The position numbers and the translations under genes are program-made. Positions 1 to 15,986 of a DNA stretch of 64,000 bases are shown in pieces (within the stretch, counting starts at the first letter, position 1; the number at the start of each line of letters is the position of its first letter). This stretch comes from Erythroxylum novogranatense (lineage: Eukaryota; Streptophyta; Magnoliopsida; Malpighiales; Erythroxylaceae). Under the pieces are notes generated by a model. It was given only the letters and a program-made list of their open reading frames with translations. It searched no databases and had not been told where the DNA came from. The stretch spans positions 10,915,460 to 10,979,459 of the forward strand of contig CM057233.1 of the NCBI GenBank assembly GCA_029891385.1, written 5' to 3'.

Positions 1-143
1 TTCTTTCATAGTTATCGGGGAGATAAATTCATAGATGTCCAATTCTGATACTTATGATATCTTTAAGCCTTAGTTTTAGGACTGCTTAATGAATCCTCTT
101 GAGCTGTTCTGATGACAAGTTCTTGGATTATTTTTTACTGCAG

Positions 144-3525
<3,382 letters not shown>

Positions 3526-3944
3526 TATCAGAGGTGATTGCATCTAATTTAATTGCATCGGCTAGATGGAAGAGATGATCTTGTTCTTTTGAGTGTGTTA
3601 AACGTATTTTTACACATTTTCTCCCAACATTAGGGAACATAATCTTATATGCTGCCTCTAACCTCTTTTTGTGTTTCCTTTTTCTGCCATGTTTGTTCCG
3701 AATGAACTCTTTATTTTATTTTCTTGTTTGTTACAACATTTTGCAGCTTTTTATTGCATTCTGTAGCTTATTTGTCACAAGATTACGAAATCTTAGTCCT
3801 TTGCAAACGTAGAAACCGATTATATACCAACGTGGAGAACAAGCAAGAGTAATAGTAGCCTTCTGCCTCTCCAATCCATCCATTCTTTTTCTCTAGAGAA
3901 GGATGAAAGGAAATATACTAATGGACATGCCAATCGAGACTGAA
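3526..3944 (+). other. 3' flank of the NEK gene
   Basis: AT-rich, T-tract-rich sequence after the NEK stop codon. It should contain the 3' UTR and polyadenylation region. I could not place one poly(A) signal with confidence and see no other gene. Confidence 0.5.
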
Positions 3945-4416
3945 GACTGTCTATGAAGTTAGGACCAGCTTAGAAGGACTTGAATTATTCAAGACTCGTA
4001 TAAGACTGTCTATGAAGTTAGGACCAGCTTAGAAGGACTTGAATTATTCAAGACTCGTATAAGACTGTCTATGAAGTTAGGACCAGCTTAGAAGGACTTG
4101 AATTATTCAAGACTCGTATAAGACTGTCTATGAAGTTAGGACCAGCTTAGAAGGACTTGAATTATTCAAGACTCGTATAAGACTGTCTATGAAGTTAGGA
4201 CCAGCTTAGAAGGACTTGAATTATTCAAGACTCGTATAAGACTGTCTATGAAGTTAGGACCAGCTTAGAAGGACTTGAATTATTCAAGACTCGTATAAGA
4301 CTGTCTATGAAGTTAGGACCAGCTTAGAAGGACTTGAATTATTCAAGACTCGTATAAGACTGTCTATGAAGTTAGGACCAGCTTAGAAGGACTTGAATTA
4401 TTCAAGACTCGTATAA
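3945..4416. repeat. Perfect minisatellite, 8 x 59 bp
   Basis: The unit begins GACTGTCTATGAAGTTAGGA and ends CAAGACTCGTATAA. Units start at 3945, 4004, 4063, 4122, 4181, 4240, 4299 and 4358. I see no mismatch between units. There is no spacer between units, so it is not a CRISPR-like array. It starts 420 bp after the NEK stop codon. Confidence 0.97.
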
Positions 4417-5280
4417 TTATTAAAGTTGGCGAGAATTTAATGTACCCAACTATCCGTAATATCCTCTCCTTCTCATAGAAGCCGTGCTTCCTTTACAGCA
4501 TGTACTACGCACAATTTCTTTGATGGTTAGAATAAAGGGGACTTAGACATTATCGTTAATGATAAATAAACAAAAACTGCATTTCAGGCCACTTAAAATA
4601 TTACAGAAATTTTATTGTAACTTTCTGTATAATTATCAAATCACGAAGGCCTCTTTGATGAAATTGAAACCATAGGCCATTTCTAAAAACCCAATGATAC
4701 CATAAGAAGATGCAATGCAATTAATCGAAAGCACTGGACCTCCATATATTCAAGATGAACAGGCAGGCCATATGATCAAGCTTACCTAGTCAGTCACTTC
4801 TAGTTATTATGTAGGAACATTTTCCCCCCTTTTTGTTGGAAATTTATAAGCTTTCACCAACTACGGTATCACTGCCTTGGATTTTTTACAAGATGGAGTC
4901 CACGAGGAGCTCTAATAAGAGCCACAAGGCATACACAATAGTTTAGGGCTTGTTACAGGGTCTGGATTTGGTGACTTTCTAGTGTCACTACTAACATGGA
5001 ATTGGCGGACACTTTGGTTATTGTAATGAGCTTTTATCTGTTGTTAACATATTCTTTCACTTATATTAGCCATATATACTACATTACCCAATTTAAATTT
5101 TATAAGCATGATAGGAAATCTGATCCTTGGCGCTGCTGTATAGTAAGTGCCAGTTATAATCTTATTGGTAGCAGTTTATAACATTGAATGAGAGAAAAAA
5201 AAAGATGCAAAATGAATGACGAAAGATACTTTTGGTCACCAGAAGTTGATTCAAAACTTATCACTACCGTATGTTTGCTA
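4417..5280. other. Intergenic, nothing recognised
   Basis: AT-rich DNA with only a short ORF (4996-5181) that resembles nothing I know. By position, its right part could be the continuation of the intron after the last exon of the left DUO3-like copy, which would run leftward here. I found no recognisable next exon (the MKTSPLT segment). Confidence 0.4.
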
Positions 5281-6776
5281 CGCTACAAGAAAAATGTAGA
5301 TTAACCACGAAAATTACCGACAGAATTTGGACATATTCCGTCGGTAATCTTATTTAATGATTTAAATTCTATCGAAAAAAAAATCGTTTGAGATACGGTA
5401 CCGTAGGTAAAAATTTACCTACGGAATTACCGACGATATAAAATAAAAATTTTTCTGTCAGAAAATTACCAACGGAATTGACTTTCCGTCAGTAATTAGC
5501 GACGGAAAAAAATTCCGTCGCTAAATCCAATATTTTACCAACGGAATTTTTTTCGTCGATAAATTTGTTGAAAACTATTTTTAAAATTTTACCTGCAAAG
5601 TATTTAGTTTCTATAAAACCTACCTTGAAGATAACTTCATTATTTCAAGTAAAAGAATTTAAATAATGAAATTCATACTAAAAAAGATACGAAAATAAAG
5701 AACTGAAATTATTTTTTTAAAGAACAAACATTTCATCAAATACCTTACATGTATCAGAAATTTATCTCAATATCACAACTAAAATTACATCTTGTCCCTT
5801 CTATCACTAATATTTATACCTTAAAGTTATTTTTCAATCACAAAATACACAAATAAACAAAAGTAATAAATATCCAAATTAACTTTCATCCAATATATGA
5901 AAAAACACAACAGTAGTTGCAAAAATACCTCCACCGAGGGACATGATGGTAATGGCTGGAGAAGACAACGCCGACGAGCAGAAAAGAAGTCCACAACAGA
6001 GAAATGGGCTCCAAGAAAACCGAAGAGGAGACACAGGAAGAAGGAAGAAGAAGACACAAGTGGGAGGAAGAAGTCGAAATTTAAAAAGAATTTACCGACG
6101 GAATTACCGATGAAAATTTCCATAGGTAAACTCAAAAAATTTTATTCCACCAAAAATTCCTACCTTTTTACCGTCGGAATGAAAATTTCTGTCGCTAAAT
6201 CATATTTACCGACGAAATTTACCTACGGAATTTTTCGTAAGTAAACTTAAAATTTTTTATTCTGCAAAAAATTCCCGTCTTTTTACCGACGAAACGAAAA
6301 TTTCTGTCGCTAAATCATATTTACCGACAAAATTTACCTATGAAATTTTCCGTAGGTAAACTCAAAAATTTTTATTCCGCCAAAAATTCTCTCTATATTT
6401 AGAAACGGAATTTTTCCGTCGTTAAATTCCGTTGTTAATTTTGTCGCGACGAATTCTTTTCAAATTTAGCGATGAATAATAGTATCGTCGCTAAATCACT
6501 CAATTTTAGCGACGGAAATATGCGTTCCGTCGCTAATTACCAACGGTATATTTCTCGTTGCTAATTTTTCGTTGCTAAATTGTAGTGATTACCGACGGTC
6601 ATATTTTTTCGTCGCTAACTTCCGTCGTTAATTTTGCCGCGATGAATTCCCTCTAAATTTAGCGACGAATAGTAGTACCGTCGCTAAATCACTCAATTTT
6701 AGCGATGGAAATATGCTTCCGTTGCTAATTTCCAAAAGTAATTTTTTTGTCGCTAATCCACATTTTTCTTTTAGCG
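5281..6776. mobile_element. Non-autonomous CACTA-like element with CGCTA ends
   Basis: The left end reads CGCTACAAGAAAAATGTAGA and the right end, reverse-complemented, reads CGCTAAAAGAAAAATGTGGA. The 3-bp direct repeat CTA flanks the element (5278-5280 and 6777-6779), as expected for the CACTA superfamily. The body is packed with short inverted motifs of the type TTAGCGACGGAA / CCGTCGCTAA, typical of CACTA subterminal repeats. About 180 bp near 6404-6580 is repeated near 6600-6760. No transposase is visible. Both termini show G at the second base of the usual CACTA. It sits 13 bp beyond the last exon of the left DUO3-like copy. Confidence 0.78.
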
Positions 6777-6789
6777 CTAGTTTATATAC

Positions 6790-6846
6790 CTTTATTGAGT
6801 TTTCAGGTGCCTTTGATGAACAACGATTCTTTTGCCTAACAAAAAT
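6790..6846 (-). pseudogene. DUO3-like left copy, exon P4
   Basis: A 57-bp exon with acceptor GTTGTAG upstream and donor GTATAT downstream. It encodes 19 residues without a stop, beginning IFVRQKNRCSSKAPENS, a segment I recognise from the plant DUO3/GON-4-like family. In that family it is followed directly by the KAVRRMKTSPLT segment, which starts the visible part of the intact gene at 63162. Here no such exon follows: the donor runs into the CGCTA element. The exon itself looks undamaged although the copy as a whole is broken. Confidence 0.8.
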
Positions 6847-7626
6847 CTACAACACAAGTAGTATGTGATGCACAAGCATCAAGATAGCTGTGATATTGGT
6901 CAACATTTGTATATGAAAACATCAAAATCTAGCAGAGTGTAACTAGAAATGCCAAGAAGCATGTAAAGTCAGTAAAAATTTATCATGCAAATATCTTAGC
7001 AATACAGAGTAAAAGTTTAGCAAAATTAATACACAGAGAGAATAATTTCAAATGACAACTCAAATGAACAATCTCAAGAAGAGATCACATATTTAGATGA
7101 ATTTCCAAAAATAGAAATTGTGCATAACTATCAGTTGAGAAAGTAGATTGGAAGATAAGTACGATTCATTATCGTAGACCTTAGCTCATGTCAACCCATT
7201 CGTTACAATTGCAATTAACTAACTGTGGTTCTTTGAGCACAGGTCAAGGAAACAAACTATAAGCTAATTCTAAGTGTAAAACATTTTAGCATGACAATCG
7301 TCATTAGACTGCAAAGGTCAATTATAGCTTATAACTACCTCAGGGCTTATTTATTCATTACACATTAACGTAGCTCAAAGATTCCTTAACAAGAAAAACA
7401 AGTGTGTGAACATATGTGCACGTGTGAATCTATATGTGTATGCATATGAATGTAAGATGGAGAGATAGAGAGATAGAGGAAACGTGATTTTGACATAACT
7501 TATTCATGGAGAAAGCATACTATGTAACATAATTTGTAGAAAGTAGATTGTAAATAGACATTAAAATGGCCATAACAAAGCTGGTATTTTGGTGCATAAA
7601 ACATTTGCCAAAAGCTTTTGAACTAC
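6847..7626 (-). other. Intron P3-P4 of left DUO3-like copy
   Basis: 780 bp. It aligns by eye, inverted, with 51440-52126 plus 57776-57871 of the right copy (775 bp after removing the hAT element). Shared landmarks include the Ca/Ta-rich stretch near 7410-7450 against 51610-51660. It contains the unoccupied hAT target (GTGTAACT near 6936-6943). Confidence 0.75.
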
Positions 7627-7711
7627 CTAATGCTTAGATTTACATGGAAGAAAGAGTTGTTGAATTGCTTTTCAATCTGTATTATATTCCATCATACCTA
7701 ATGCCAATAAT
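7627..7711 (-). pseudogene. DUO3-like left copy, exon P3
   Basis: An 85-bp exon matching Q3 of the right copy in length and splice sites (acceptor GATGTAG, donor GTAGTT). It encodes LLALGMMEYNTD..KAIQQ and FLPCKSKH, a recognisable part of the DUO3/GON-4-like Myb-type region. The last codon is TAG where the right copy has CAG (Gln), a C-to-T nonsense change, and a conserved Trp-like codon is also altered. The exon is dead in this copy. Confidence 0.8.
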
Positions 7712-8162
7712 CTACATCAAAATTCGTAAGGAAATCTTGAAATTTGTAAATTACGTCTTCAATTCATAATCAAAAAGCTCTTAGCAGGCACTACACACAA
7801 ATATTCAAATAAAAGTGATAAATTAGAAGAGAATTTTGTCTTTATTTGAACAACCACTTTGGTGCAAACTTATCTTTCCCGAATCAAAGCTATGTAAATT
7901 TATTTACTGAGTTTTGATTTCAATTACATGTTCTTACAAAAACATGAAAATGAAAGGGATATCAGATTCTAAAATGCCAAACTTTTTTTAAAAATTCAAT
8001 TCAGTGCTAAACCTTTTAATTTTATAGTTAAGTGATTAATCTTTTAGAACCCTAATAAATCAGTTCAAAACATTAGTTCTGTTAGTATTTTACTAATAGG
8101 GGTAACAAAACCATCTTTAGCTATGACATGTAGGCATCCACGGGAAAAATTGATGGATATGT
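7712..8162 (-). other. Left-copy intron P2-P3, part next to P3
   Basis: Intron sequence that matches 50925-51354 inverted. With 25231-26073 minus the SINE it makes an intron of about 1028 bp; the intact counterpart in the right copy is 1056 bp. The CACTA element is inserted at 8163, after target TGT. Confidence 0.75.
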
Positions 8163-8223
8163 CACTACAACAAAAACGACATACGGTAACAGGTAATAAG
8201 TGATATTAAATATAAATGGTAAC

Positions 8224-11179
8224 TGTTGGACCCCGTCTCCGAAGCCCAACATTCGGACCCATCCAGCGTAGAAAACCCACAACCGAACACATATGCTAAT
8301 CACAAATATGGAAAAATTTCACTTTATAAAAATTCGGGTTAGCTCTTGATAAAATGATCCTCGGATCTCACGATTCCAACGCAACTGGAATCGCTTCAAT
8401 TGAGTTAGGAATGAAGATGTTATGGTTAAAACACTATCTAGAAGAAAACAATCAAAAGCGAGCACTACCGACTTGGGTAAGCATTTGAAAATCTTAAAGG
8501 CTTAATCACTGATCGGTCTCTTCATAAAACTTGTAGGTTTATGCCTCTAGTTTAATTTAAAACAAGAATCGTTTTGATCGGAGCTCTATAGCTCAAGATA
8601 TTTTAAAATTTGAAGCATAGTCAGCCCTTATCAATCGATCGCCATGCTTCGCTTCAAACCACCATTTTCAATTTGAAAGAAAATCTGATAAGTCCAGTGT
8701 AGAAAGGTAGAAAATCTTTTAGAAATCCAATGCTTCGAGAATGAGGTCGATCGGAGGTCTGTGCAAAAGTTATGGCCAAAAGAAGGAAGAGGGTCAAGAC
8801 AAAAGCAGACGATAAAATGAGACGAAGATGACGTCATCCTTAGCAAAAATCAGACGGAGATGATGTCATCCTCAGCAAAAATCAGACGGAGATGAACAGT
8901 AACATCGTCTGATTTTGCTACAGTAATATCGTCTGGTTTTTGTTACAAAGGCATCGTCGGTTTTTGCTATGCTGCATCGTCTCGGTTTTTGCATGATCAT
9001 CATCGTTTTTGCTACATAAAAGCATCGTCTCTGTTTTTTTACATAAATTGCATCTCCACTTGCAAAGGTCATAACTTTCCATTCGAACTCCAAATTTAAC
9101 AAAATTGGTGTCTATTTCATAGAGAAAAGAAAGATCTACATTTTCATGATGATCATCGACCCAAATTCTAACTCTATAAGGGTCAAAATGGTCACAAAGG
9201 TTCTGTCTAAAATCATCATTTGACAAAGACCTACATTTAATTCTAACCACTCACACCTACCATTTTAATCCCTCATAAATAGCTTATAAACATTTTAGAA
9301 GAACCCTACAGCTCGCTTATCACTCTCAAGGAGTCATAAAGCTCCCATACAATCCTCTAACAACACGTAAATATCGTAAAATGCAACATACCCGAATTTA
9401 CAAAACTTTTACAACTCCTAACCTTGGAAATTTTCCAGCAAGCTCTTTCAAGGCAAAACCCAAACAGACACCCAATGAAATCTCCAAACTTAAAAGAATG
9501 GTACACATGCTTCACACATAGGTCACAAATCAACAAAACATATAATGAAGAGAGTACTAGAGCTCTCATTCTCTTTTCCAATCATAAGAAAGATTCATGC
9601 ATAGCTTTGGTTACATATTGGCATATTCATCAAAATCAAGTACAAAACACAAAAGATGAGATGCTCAATGGTCAATATGCTTACAAAGCTATTCCAAAAG
9701 CTAGTTATTAACTTAATACAAAAGTTCCTAAGTTCTTGGAGTGATGTCGATGCCTTGCAAGGTTCAACTCTCAACTTGAATTTTCACCTGAGGAGGGAGA
9801 ATGGGGTGAGCTAACACGACTCAGTGGCTAACAAATTTATAGCCATCACATAATGAGCCACACACACACAATTAATAATCCAAAGCATTAGCAATTTACA
9901 TAATAGGTTGAAAACTCAACTTTATCACCTAACTCACAATTTACTCAACTCATCACACAAGGCATAACATAGAATCATCTTACAACTAACACCCATCTTA
10001 TGCATCATAAACACTTATAAATGATGGGATGCAAGCAATTGGCTCGAGAGTTCCATAAACACGACGGAAACCGAAGTTTACCGTAATCACGACGAGTCCA
10101 TTTTTCGGATCTCATAAGCCTAAAAGCAAAAGGGAGAAGGCTAATGGGGGTCAACGTGCACGTGACTTCACAAAGGAGTTCTCTCTCGCCCAAACACAAT
10201 CAATATGCTCACATATCAAAACACAAGATTCACATTTTACGCTTATCGCACTCTTTCAAAGCATCAAAGTTCCATTCTTTCCTCTCAAAACACAAAATTT
10301 CATTTTCAATATGCACATAGTATAACAAGATAGCACACATAGGGCTTTGCCCATTACACAATAACTATAAAGATGTTACCCACATATCGTCGAAAATCCG
10401 GATTCACGATTGCTCTTCCTCTCTCTTGAGTGAGGTTTCCTTGGTTCCTTCAATAAAACACATTTCAAACTCATTGGAAAAGTCGAAACATTCAAGAATC
10501 GATAAATCGATAACGAAGTCTTAAACCTAACCTACCCATAGCCCATTTAAGCTAAAACAACCAACCCTAGCTTGAATCACAAAACCACTCATCTCTTCTT
10601 TCTTTCTTCATTCCTACACAAACCCTAACCTTCATTTCATCCCATTTCTTGAATCTAACTCAAAGGAAGATAGATACTTACCTTAAGCTCTTGATTTCTC
10701 TTCTTTTCTCCTTCTTTATTCTTCTCCACAAGCCCCCACGATTTTTCTCTCTTCCTTTCTTCCTTGGCTAGCTCACGTTTTCCTTCTCTTCTCCTCTCCT
10801 TTCGATTCTACGACGACTCTCTCTTCTCCTCCTCTTCCTTTAACTCTTCTTTAATTCCTTTAATTCATCCTACACCAAAACTACATAGTTTTGGCTTTCC
10901 CTTACATAAAGGCTTTTGGGCCTCCACCTCCCAAGGCCTACTTCCACCAAACCCACTTATTATTAATCCTCCTTCTACTTAATCCATTTACCTAAGCCCA
11001 TACTTTCCAATATTAAGCCCAAGCTTTCATTTAATTTCTAACTTCTAATTTCCAAGCCCAACATAAAAATATTTACATAAACACATAATTAAATCAATTA
11101 AGACAAAATAAAATAATTAACGAATAAATCCATAAATAAATAATTAATTAATTCAAATAAAAAAATTTTGGGCCCAACA
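8224..11179 (-). repeat. 3' LTR of Gypsy A
   Basis: 2956 bp, TGTTGG...CCAACA in window orientation, near-identical to 16004-18944 apart from many small indels. It contains an imperfect tandem array of CATCGTCTG-type units (about 8825-9040) followed by the CATAACTT cassette (about 9065-9155). The coding end of the element runs into its inner edge. Confidence 0.92.
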
Positions 11180-14100
11180 ATTCTCCTCCTAATAGAATTT
11201 CGTCCTCGAAATTCTTACCTGAGTCCATGAAGAGGTAGGGATACTTCTCCCTCATGGCTTCCAAGGGTTCCCAAGTAGCCTCCTCGGTCGAATGGTTCCT
11301 CCACAAGACCTTAACCAGCTTCACAATGTTATCCCTTAGCACTTTTTCCTTTGAATCTAAGATCTCCACTTGGTTGCTCCTCATAACTCAAATCCTCTCT
11401 CAATGAACTTCAAGGTTGAACTATATGCGAAGGATCCGACCTATATCTCCTCAAAGATCGACACATGGAATACATTATGAATCTTAGACAACTCCGATGG
11501 CAAATCTAACTTATAAGCCAAAGGCCCAATCCTCTCAATGATCTCAGATGGGCCTATATACCTCGGGCTAAGCTTACCTTTCTTACCAAACCTCAAAACG
11601 CCTTTCCATGGAGAAGCTCTAAGAAACACCTTCTCACCCACTTCAAATTCCATCTCTTTCCTATGGGCATCCGAATAGCTCTTCATCCGATCTTGAGTGC
11701 CTTAAGCCTCTGTTTCACTAGCTTTATCTTATCAATCGTGACTGCACTAACTCAGCCCCACAAACTTTCTTTCACCTTCCTCATCCCAACATATAGGAGT
11801 TTTACATCTCCTACCATATAAGGCTTCATAAGCGCCATCCAATTCTTGAGTGATAGGAATTGTTGTGGCGAATTCAATCAAAGGTAGGTGATCATCCCAC
11901 TAACCTTTGAAATCCAAAGCACAAGCCCTCAAAGATTGCCTCCAAAGTCCGAATGGTCCTCTCCGATCGTCCATCGGTCTCATGGATGGAAAGTCATACT
12001 AAAATGCAATCGAGTCCCCAAAGCCTCCTGCAAACTCTCCCAAAATCTGGAGGTAAACCTAGGATCCCTATCAGACACTATCGAACTCGGAATCCCATGA
12101 AGTCTGATCACCTCATCCACATACTTCTTAGCCAAAATATTCAAAGAATCTGTCCGATTTAATCGGCAATAAGTGAGTGACTTAGTCAACCTATCCACAA
12201 TCACCCATATAGCGTCATGCTTGGCCAGATCTCGACAATCCCATCGGAAAATCCATAGTTATCTTTTCCCATTTCCACTCCGGAATAGGCAAGGATTAAG
12301 CTTGCTCGAAGGTGCTGGTGTTCACTTTAACTCACGGCACACCAAACATCTTTTAGCATACTCTGCTACATCTTTCCTCATTCCTTTCCACCAGAAATGC
12401 TCTTTCAAATTCCGATACATCTTAGAACTCCCTGGATGCATTGCATAAGGAGCATTATGCGCCTCATCAAGAATTTCATCCCTCAACTCTAACTTGCCGG
12501 AACACACAATCTACTACCCACAACCATCAATCCATCTTCCTTTACCTCTACATTAGACGGCTTTCCATTCTTTATCTCTTCCCTAAGCTTACTCAAGTAC
12601 TCAACCTGATCCTGAAATTCCTTGATCTTCTCCTTCAAGATGGCCTCACCTCAAACTTGCCAAAATACACTTAGCCCATCTTGCCTCAACATCACATCAA
12701 GTCTGCTAAATCCTTCAAAGAAAGGAAGGTACATTGTCTCCACATGTGCCATGGTGGACTTTCTACTCAATGCATCACCACAACATTAGCTTTCCCTGAT
12801 GGTAGTCTATCACCAAGTCATAATCTTTTAGCAACTCTAACCATCGCCTCTGCCTCAAATTCAGCTCTTTTGGGTCAACAAGTATTTAAGGCTCTTATGA
12901 TCTCAGAATATCCTAGTGGTAACTCCATACGATAATGTCTCCAAATCTTCAATGCAAAGATTATAAAGACCAACCCAAGTCATGGATCGGATAGTTCATC
13001 TCATAAGGCTTCAATCGCCTAGAGGCATAAGCAATCACTTTCTCTCCTTGCATCAATACACACCCTAAACCCTTCTGGAGGCATCATCTGACACAATGTA
13101 CCCATCATTACTGAAGGCAATGTCGAATCGGTGTGGTGGTAAGCGCTTCTTTAACTCCTCGAAACTACCCCGCACTCCTCGGTCCATTCAAAATTTTGAT
13201 TCTTCCTTGTCAACTTGGAAAGTGGAGCATTATCAAGAAAAGCCCTCCACAAACCTCCTGTAATATCCACTAATCCCAAGAAACTTCTCACTTCACTACA
13301 TTCTTTGGTGCTTCCCATTTAACCACACTTCTATCTTTTGCGGATCTACATGCACTCCTTGCTCAGAGATCACATGCCCCAAAATACCACTTCCCTTAGC
13401 CAAAATTAGATTTATCGAATTTGGCATACAACTCATTCTTCCTCAATGTCTCCAAGGCAACCATCAAATGATCCTCATGCTCCTCATCACTCTTAGAATA
13501 GACCAATATATCATCAATGAAGACGATGATAAATTGATCTAAGAAGGACTCAAGACTTATTCATCAAATCCATAAAGACTGCAGGAGCATTCGTTAACCC
13601 GAAAGGCATAACCAAAAACTCAAAGTGGCCATACCTCGTCCTAAAAGCGCTCTTTGACACATCGGTCTCCTTAATCCTCAATCGATGATAACCCGACCTC
13701 AAGTCTATCTTGAAAAGACTCTCGCCCTTTGCAATCGATCAAACAAATCATCTATGCGCTGGAGCGGATATCCGTTTAAAATGGCATGATTCAACTTCCT
13801 ACAATCCACACACATCCGCAACGACCCATCTTTCTTCTTCACAAAAGAACCGAGCTCCCAAGGCGAAGAACTCGGTCTAACATAACCCTTCTCTAAAAGA
13901 TCCTCCAACTGCTCCTTAAGCTCCTTCAATTCATTGGAGCCATCCGATAAAGCGAAATTGAGATCGGTATGATGTTCGAATGAAGCTCAATGGAAACTCA
14001 ATTTCCCTAAGAGGAGGTAGTCCTCGAAATTCCTCGGGAAAGACATCCGGGAATTCCCTGACTACTGGAATGCCTTCCAACCTCCCTCTATCTGCCTCCA

Positions 14101-14700
14101 TATCTAGCACATAAGCCAAAAAGGCCTCACACCCTTGCTCATCATTCTCTCTCGCCATCATAAATGAAATAACCCGAGGTGATGACTTTTCTATCTCCCA
14201 TGAGTATCACTTTCCTGCTATCCTCTAGCTCGAACTCCACTGTCTTCTGTTTACAATCTAAAGTAACATGATACCTCTCTAATGTGTCCATACCTAGGAT
14301 CACATCCAATCCTCCCATATTCAAAGACATCAGATCCACCACCAATTCTCCTCCACTAATCTCTATCTCACAATCTCTATATACTTGACTGATAATAATA
14401 TATTGGCCGATTGGAGTACTCACCATCAGCGGAGTATCCAATGGGCTCAAACTCCTCCTAGAAATAGTCCTACCCGAAGACACAAAGGAATGGGTAGAAC
14501 CTGAGTCAATCATAGCAAGCACATAATCATCAAACAGTTTAACCATACCTGCTACAACTTCTGGCGCGGTCTCTGCCTCCTCTCGAGTCATGGCAAACAC
14601 TCTGGCTGGAACTTGCCCTCTGGATCTGTCTGGAGGATAAGCTCTCTTAGGACCTCCAGAGCTACCTACTTCTGCCACCGCTTTCGAGCCATCGCCTCTG
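11148..14700 (-). pseudogene. Gypsy A pol (protease to chromodomain), frameshifted
   Basis: Fragments read on the minus strand. Protease active site MIDSGSTHSFVSS near 14510. RT substrate-binding segment [18 protein letters not shown] near 13820 and catalytic FIDDI near 13500. Degraded RNase H near 12750-13100. Integrase zinc region (CLVCR) near 12330 and core SDRDPRFTSRFW near 12060. Integrase C-terminal segment KGKLSPRYIGP near 11560. Chromodomain residues VLWRNHSTEEATWEP near 11270. Frames change many times, so no full polyprotein can be made. The coding closely resembles that of Gypsy B. Confidence 0.88.
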
Positions 14701-15986
14701 TCCTTCTAGAGGGTGCATCCGAGATCCCTCTCTCTGTGTCGGCTTGGGACAAAACTTAGCGATATGCCCTTCCGCCACAATTGAAGCATGTTCTCGTCAA
14801 TCATGACATTCTCCTCTATGGAGATATCCACAGTGCTCACACTTAGGAAGGGTGGTCTCTCCCATCTCCTCTTCTACCGCCCACCGTTGAGACTTGGTGG
14901 GAAACGGAAGAAGTCCTCATCGGTCTAGGCGGCTCCCACCGGTACTCCTCTCCTCGGGATCAGACAGAAAGGCTCTAGCACTTCTCTCGTGCATGAAGTA
15001 CCACCTCCTCCTGAATCGCTCTCTTCCTTCCTCTTCTGTTAATTGCACTCTTGATGTTCTCGAGGTTCTCAACCTCGCCACGCTTCAACCAACTGCTATA
15101 AGTCACGAAGTTCAGTCTATCACCTTCTCTCGATAGCTGTGCAAACCCGACTCAAATCGGCGACACTTAGCAGCCTCACTCGGCCTCATCTCTGCAAAGA
15201 TATCTAGCTAATGTGTGAACAAGCAGATTCATTCATTGTTGTCATCTCCCTCGGTAAGGCTTAGGAACTCCCTCGCTTGAATGTACACTTCAGACAGATA
15301 CTTCTTTCAAGACAACAGAAGTCTCCCATGTCAATCCCATCGGTCTCAATCGACTTCAGCACGATCTCCCACCAAGGCAAAGCATCACCCAAGCGATGGC
15401 GGCATAGACTACCCTCTCATCATCCTCGACTCCATCGATCCAAAGACTCTCTCGCCTTCCTCAACCAGTCTCGGCTTCCTCGGGATCCGTGGTCCGTGGA
15501 AGTCCACCGCCGTGCTTCCTTAGCTTATCAACTGTCTTCCCTCTTAGTTGGGGCGAAACAGAAGCTCTGTGGCATTTATCCCATAGCCTGAACAAAAGCT
15601 TGGGTAAATGCAGAACAACTGGGGTCTAACGTGAGGCACTTGCTCGCATGCACTAGGTGATCGCTTGAGTCGTGAACGAAGAGGCTCACTACCCCCCTAC
15701 TAGGGGCCTCGCCACTCCAGGGCTACAGACTCATCCGTGCTCTCCTCTCTCGGCGGAGAGTCAGGTGCAATTGAACCTTGCAAAACTCCTCGTGTCCTTC
15801 GATGAGGTGGCATCGTACTCCTTCAATGAAAATACTAGTGATTAGCTACAATTCGTTTTTAAGTTTAGTTCCTATATGTATGCATGATATGCATGTCACG
15901 TAATGCAAACAATCAATTCATAAAATAAACATTTAATCACATACAATGTTCCCTACTATACATTTTAAGCCTAGGAGTAAGCCTAA
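14701..15986 (-). pseudogene. Gypsy A gag region, badly degraded
   Basis: By position this is gag, between the primer site and protease. The minus strand holds a zinc-knuckle remnant near 14740-14840 and a start-like segment near 15810 whose codons resemble the MPPRR start of Gypsy B gag. Frames are so scrambled that no continuous protein reads through. Short plus-strand ORFs here (for example 15277-15591) are shadows. Confidence 0.6.

Noticed and set aside
3945..4416. CRISPR-like array
   Set aside because: The 59-bp units abut with no spacers and the context is a plant genome.
5897..6244. Lys/Arg-rich 115-codon ORF as a gene
   Set aside because: It lies wholly inside the CGCTA element's repeat body and continues through the CCGTCGCTAA-type repeats.
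15277..15591. Plus-strand 104-codon ORF as a host gene
   Set aside because: It lies antisense to the degraded gag of Gypsy A.
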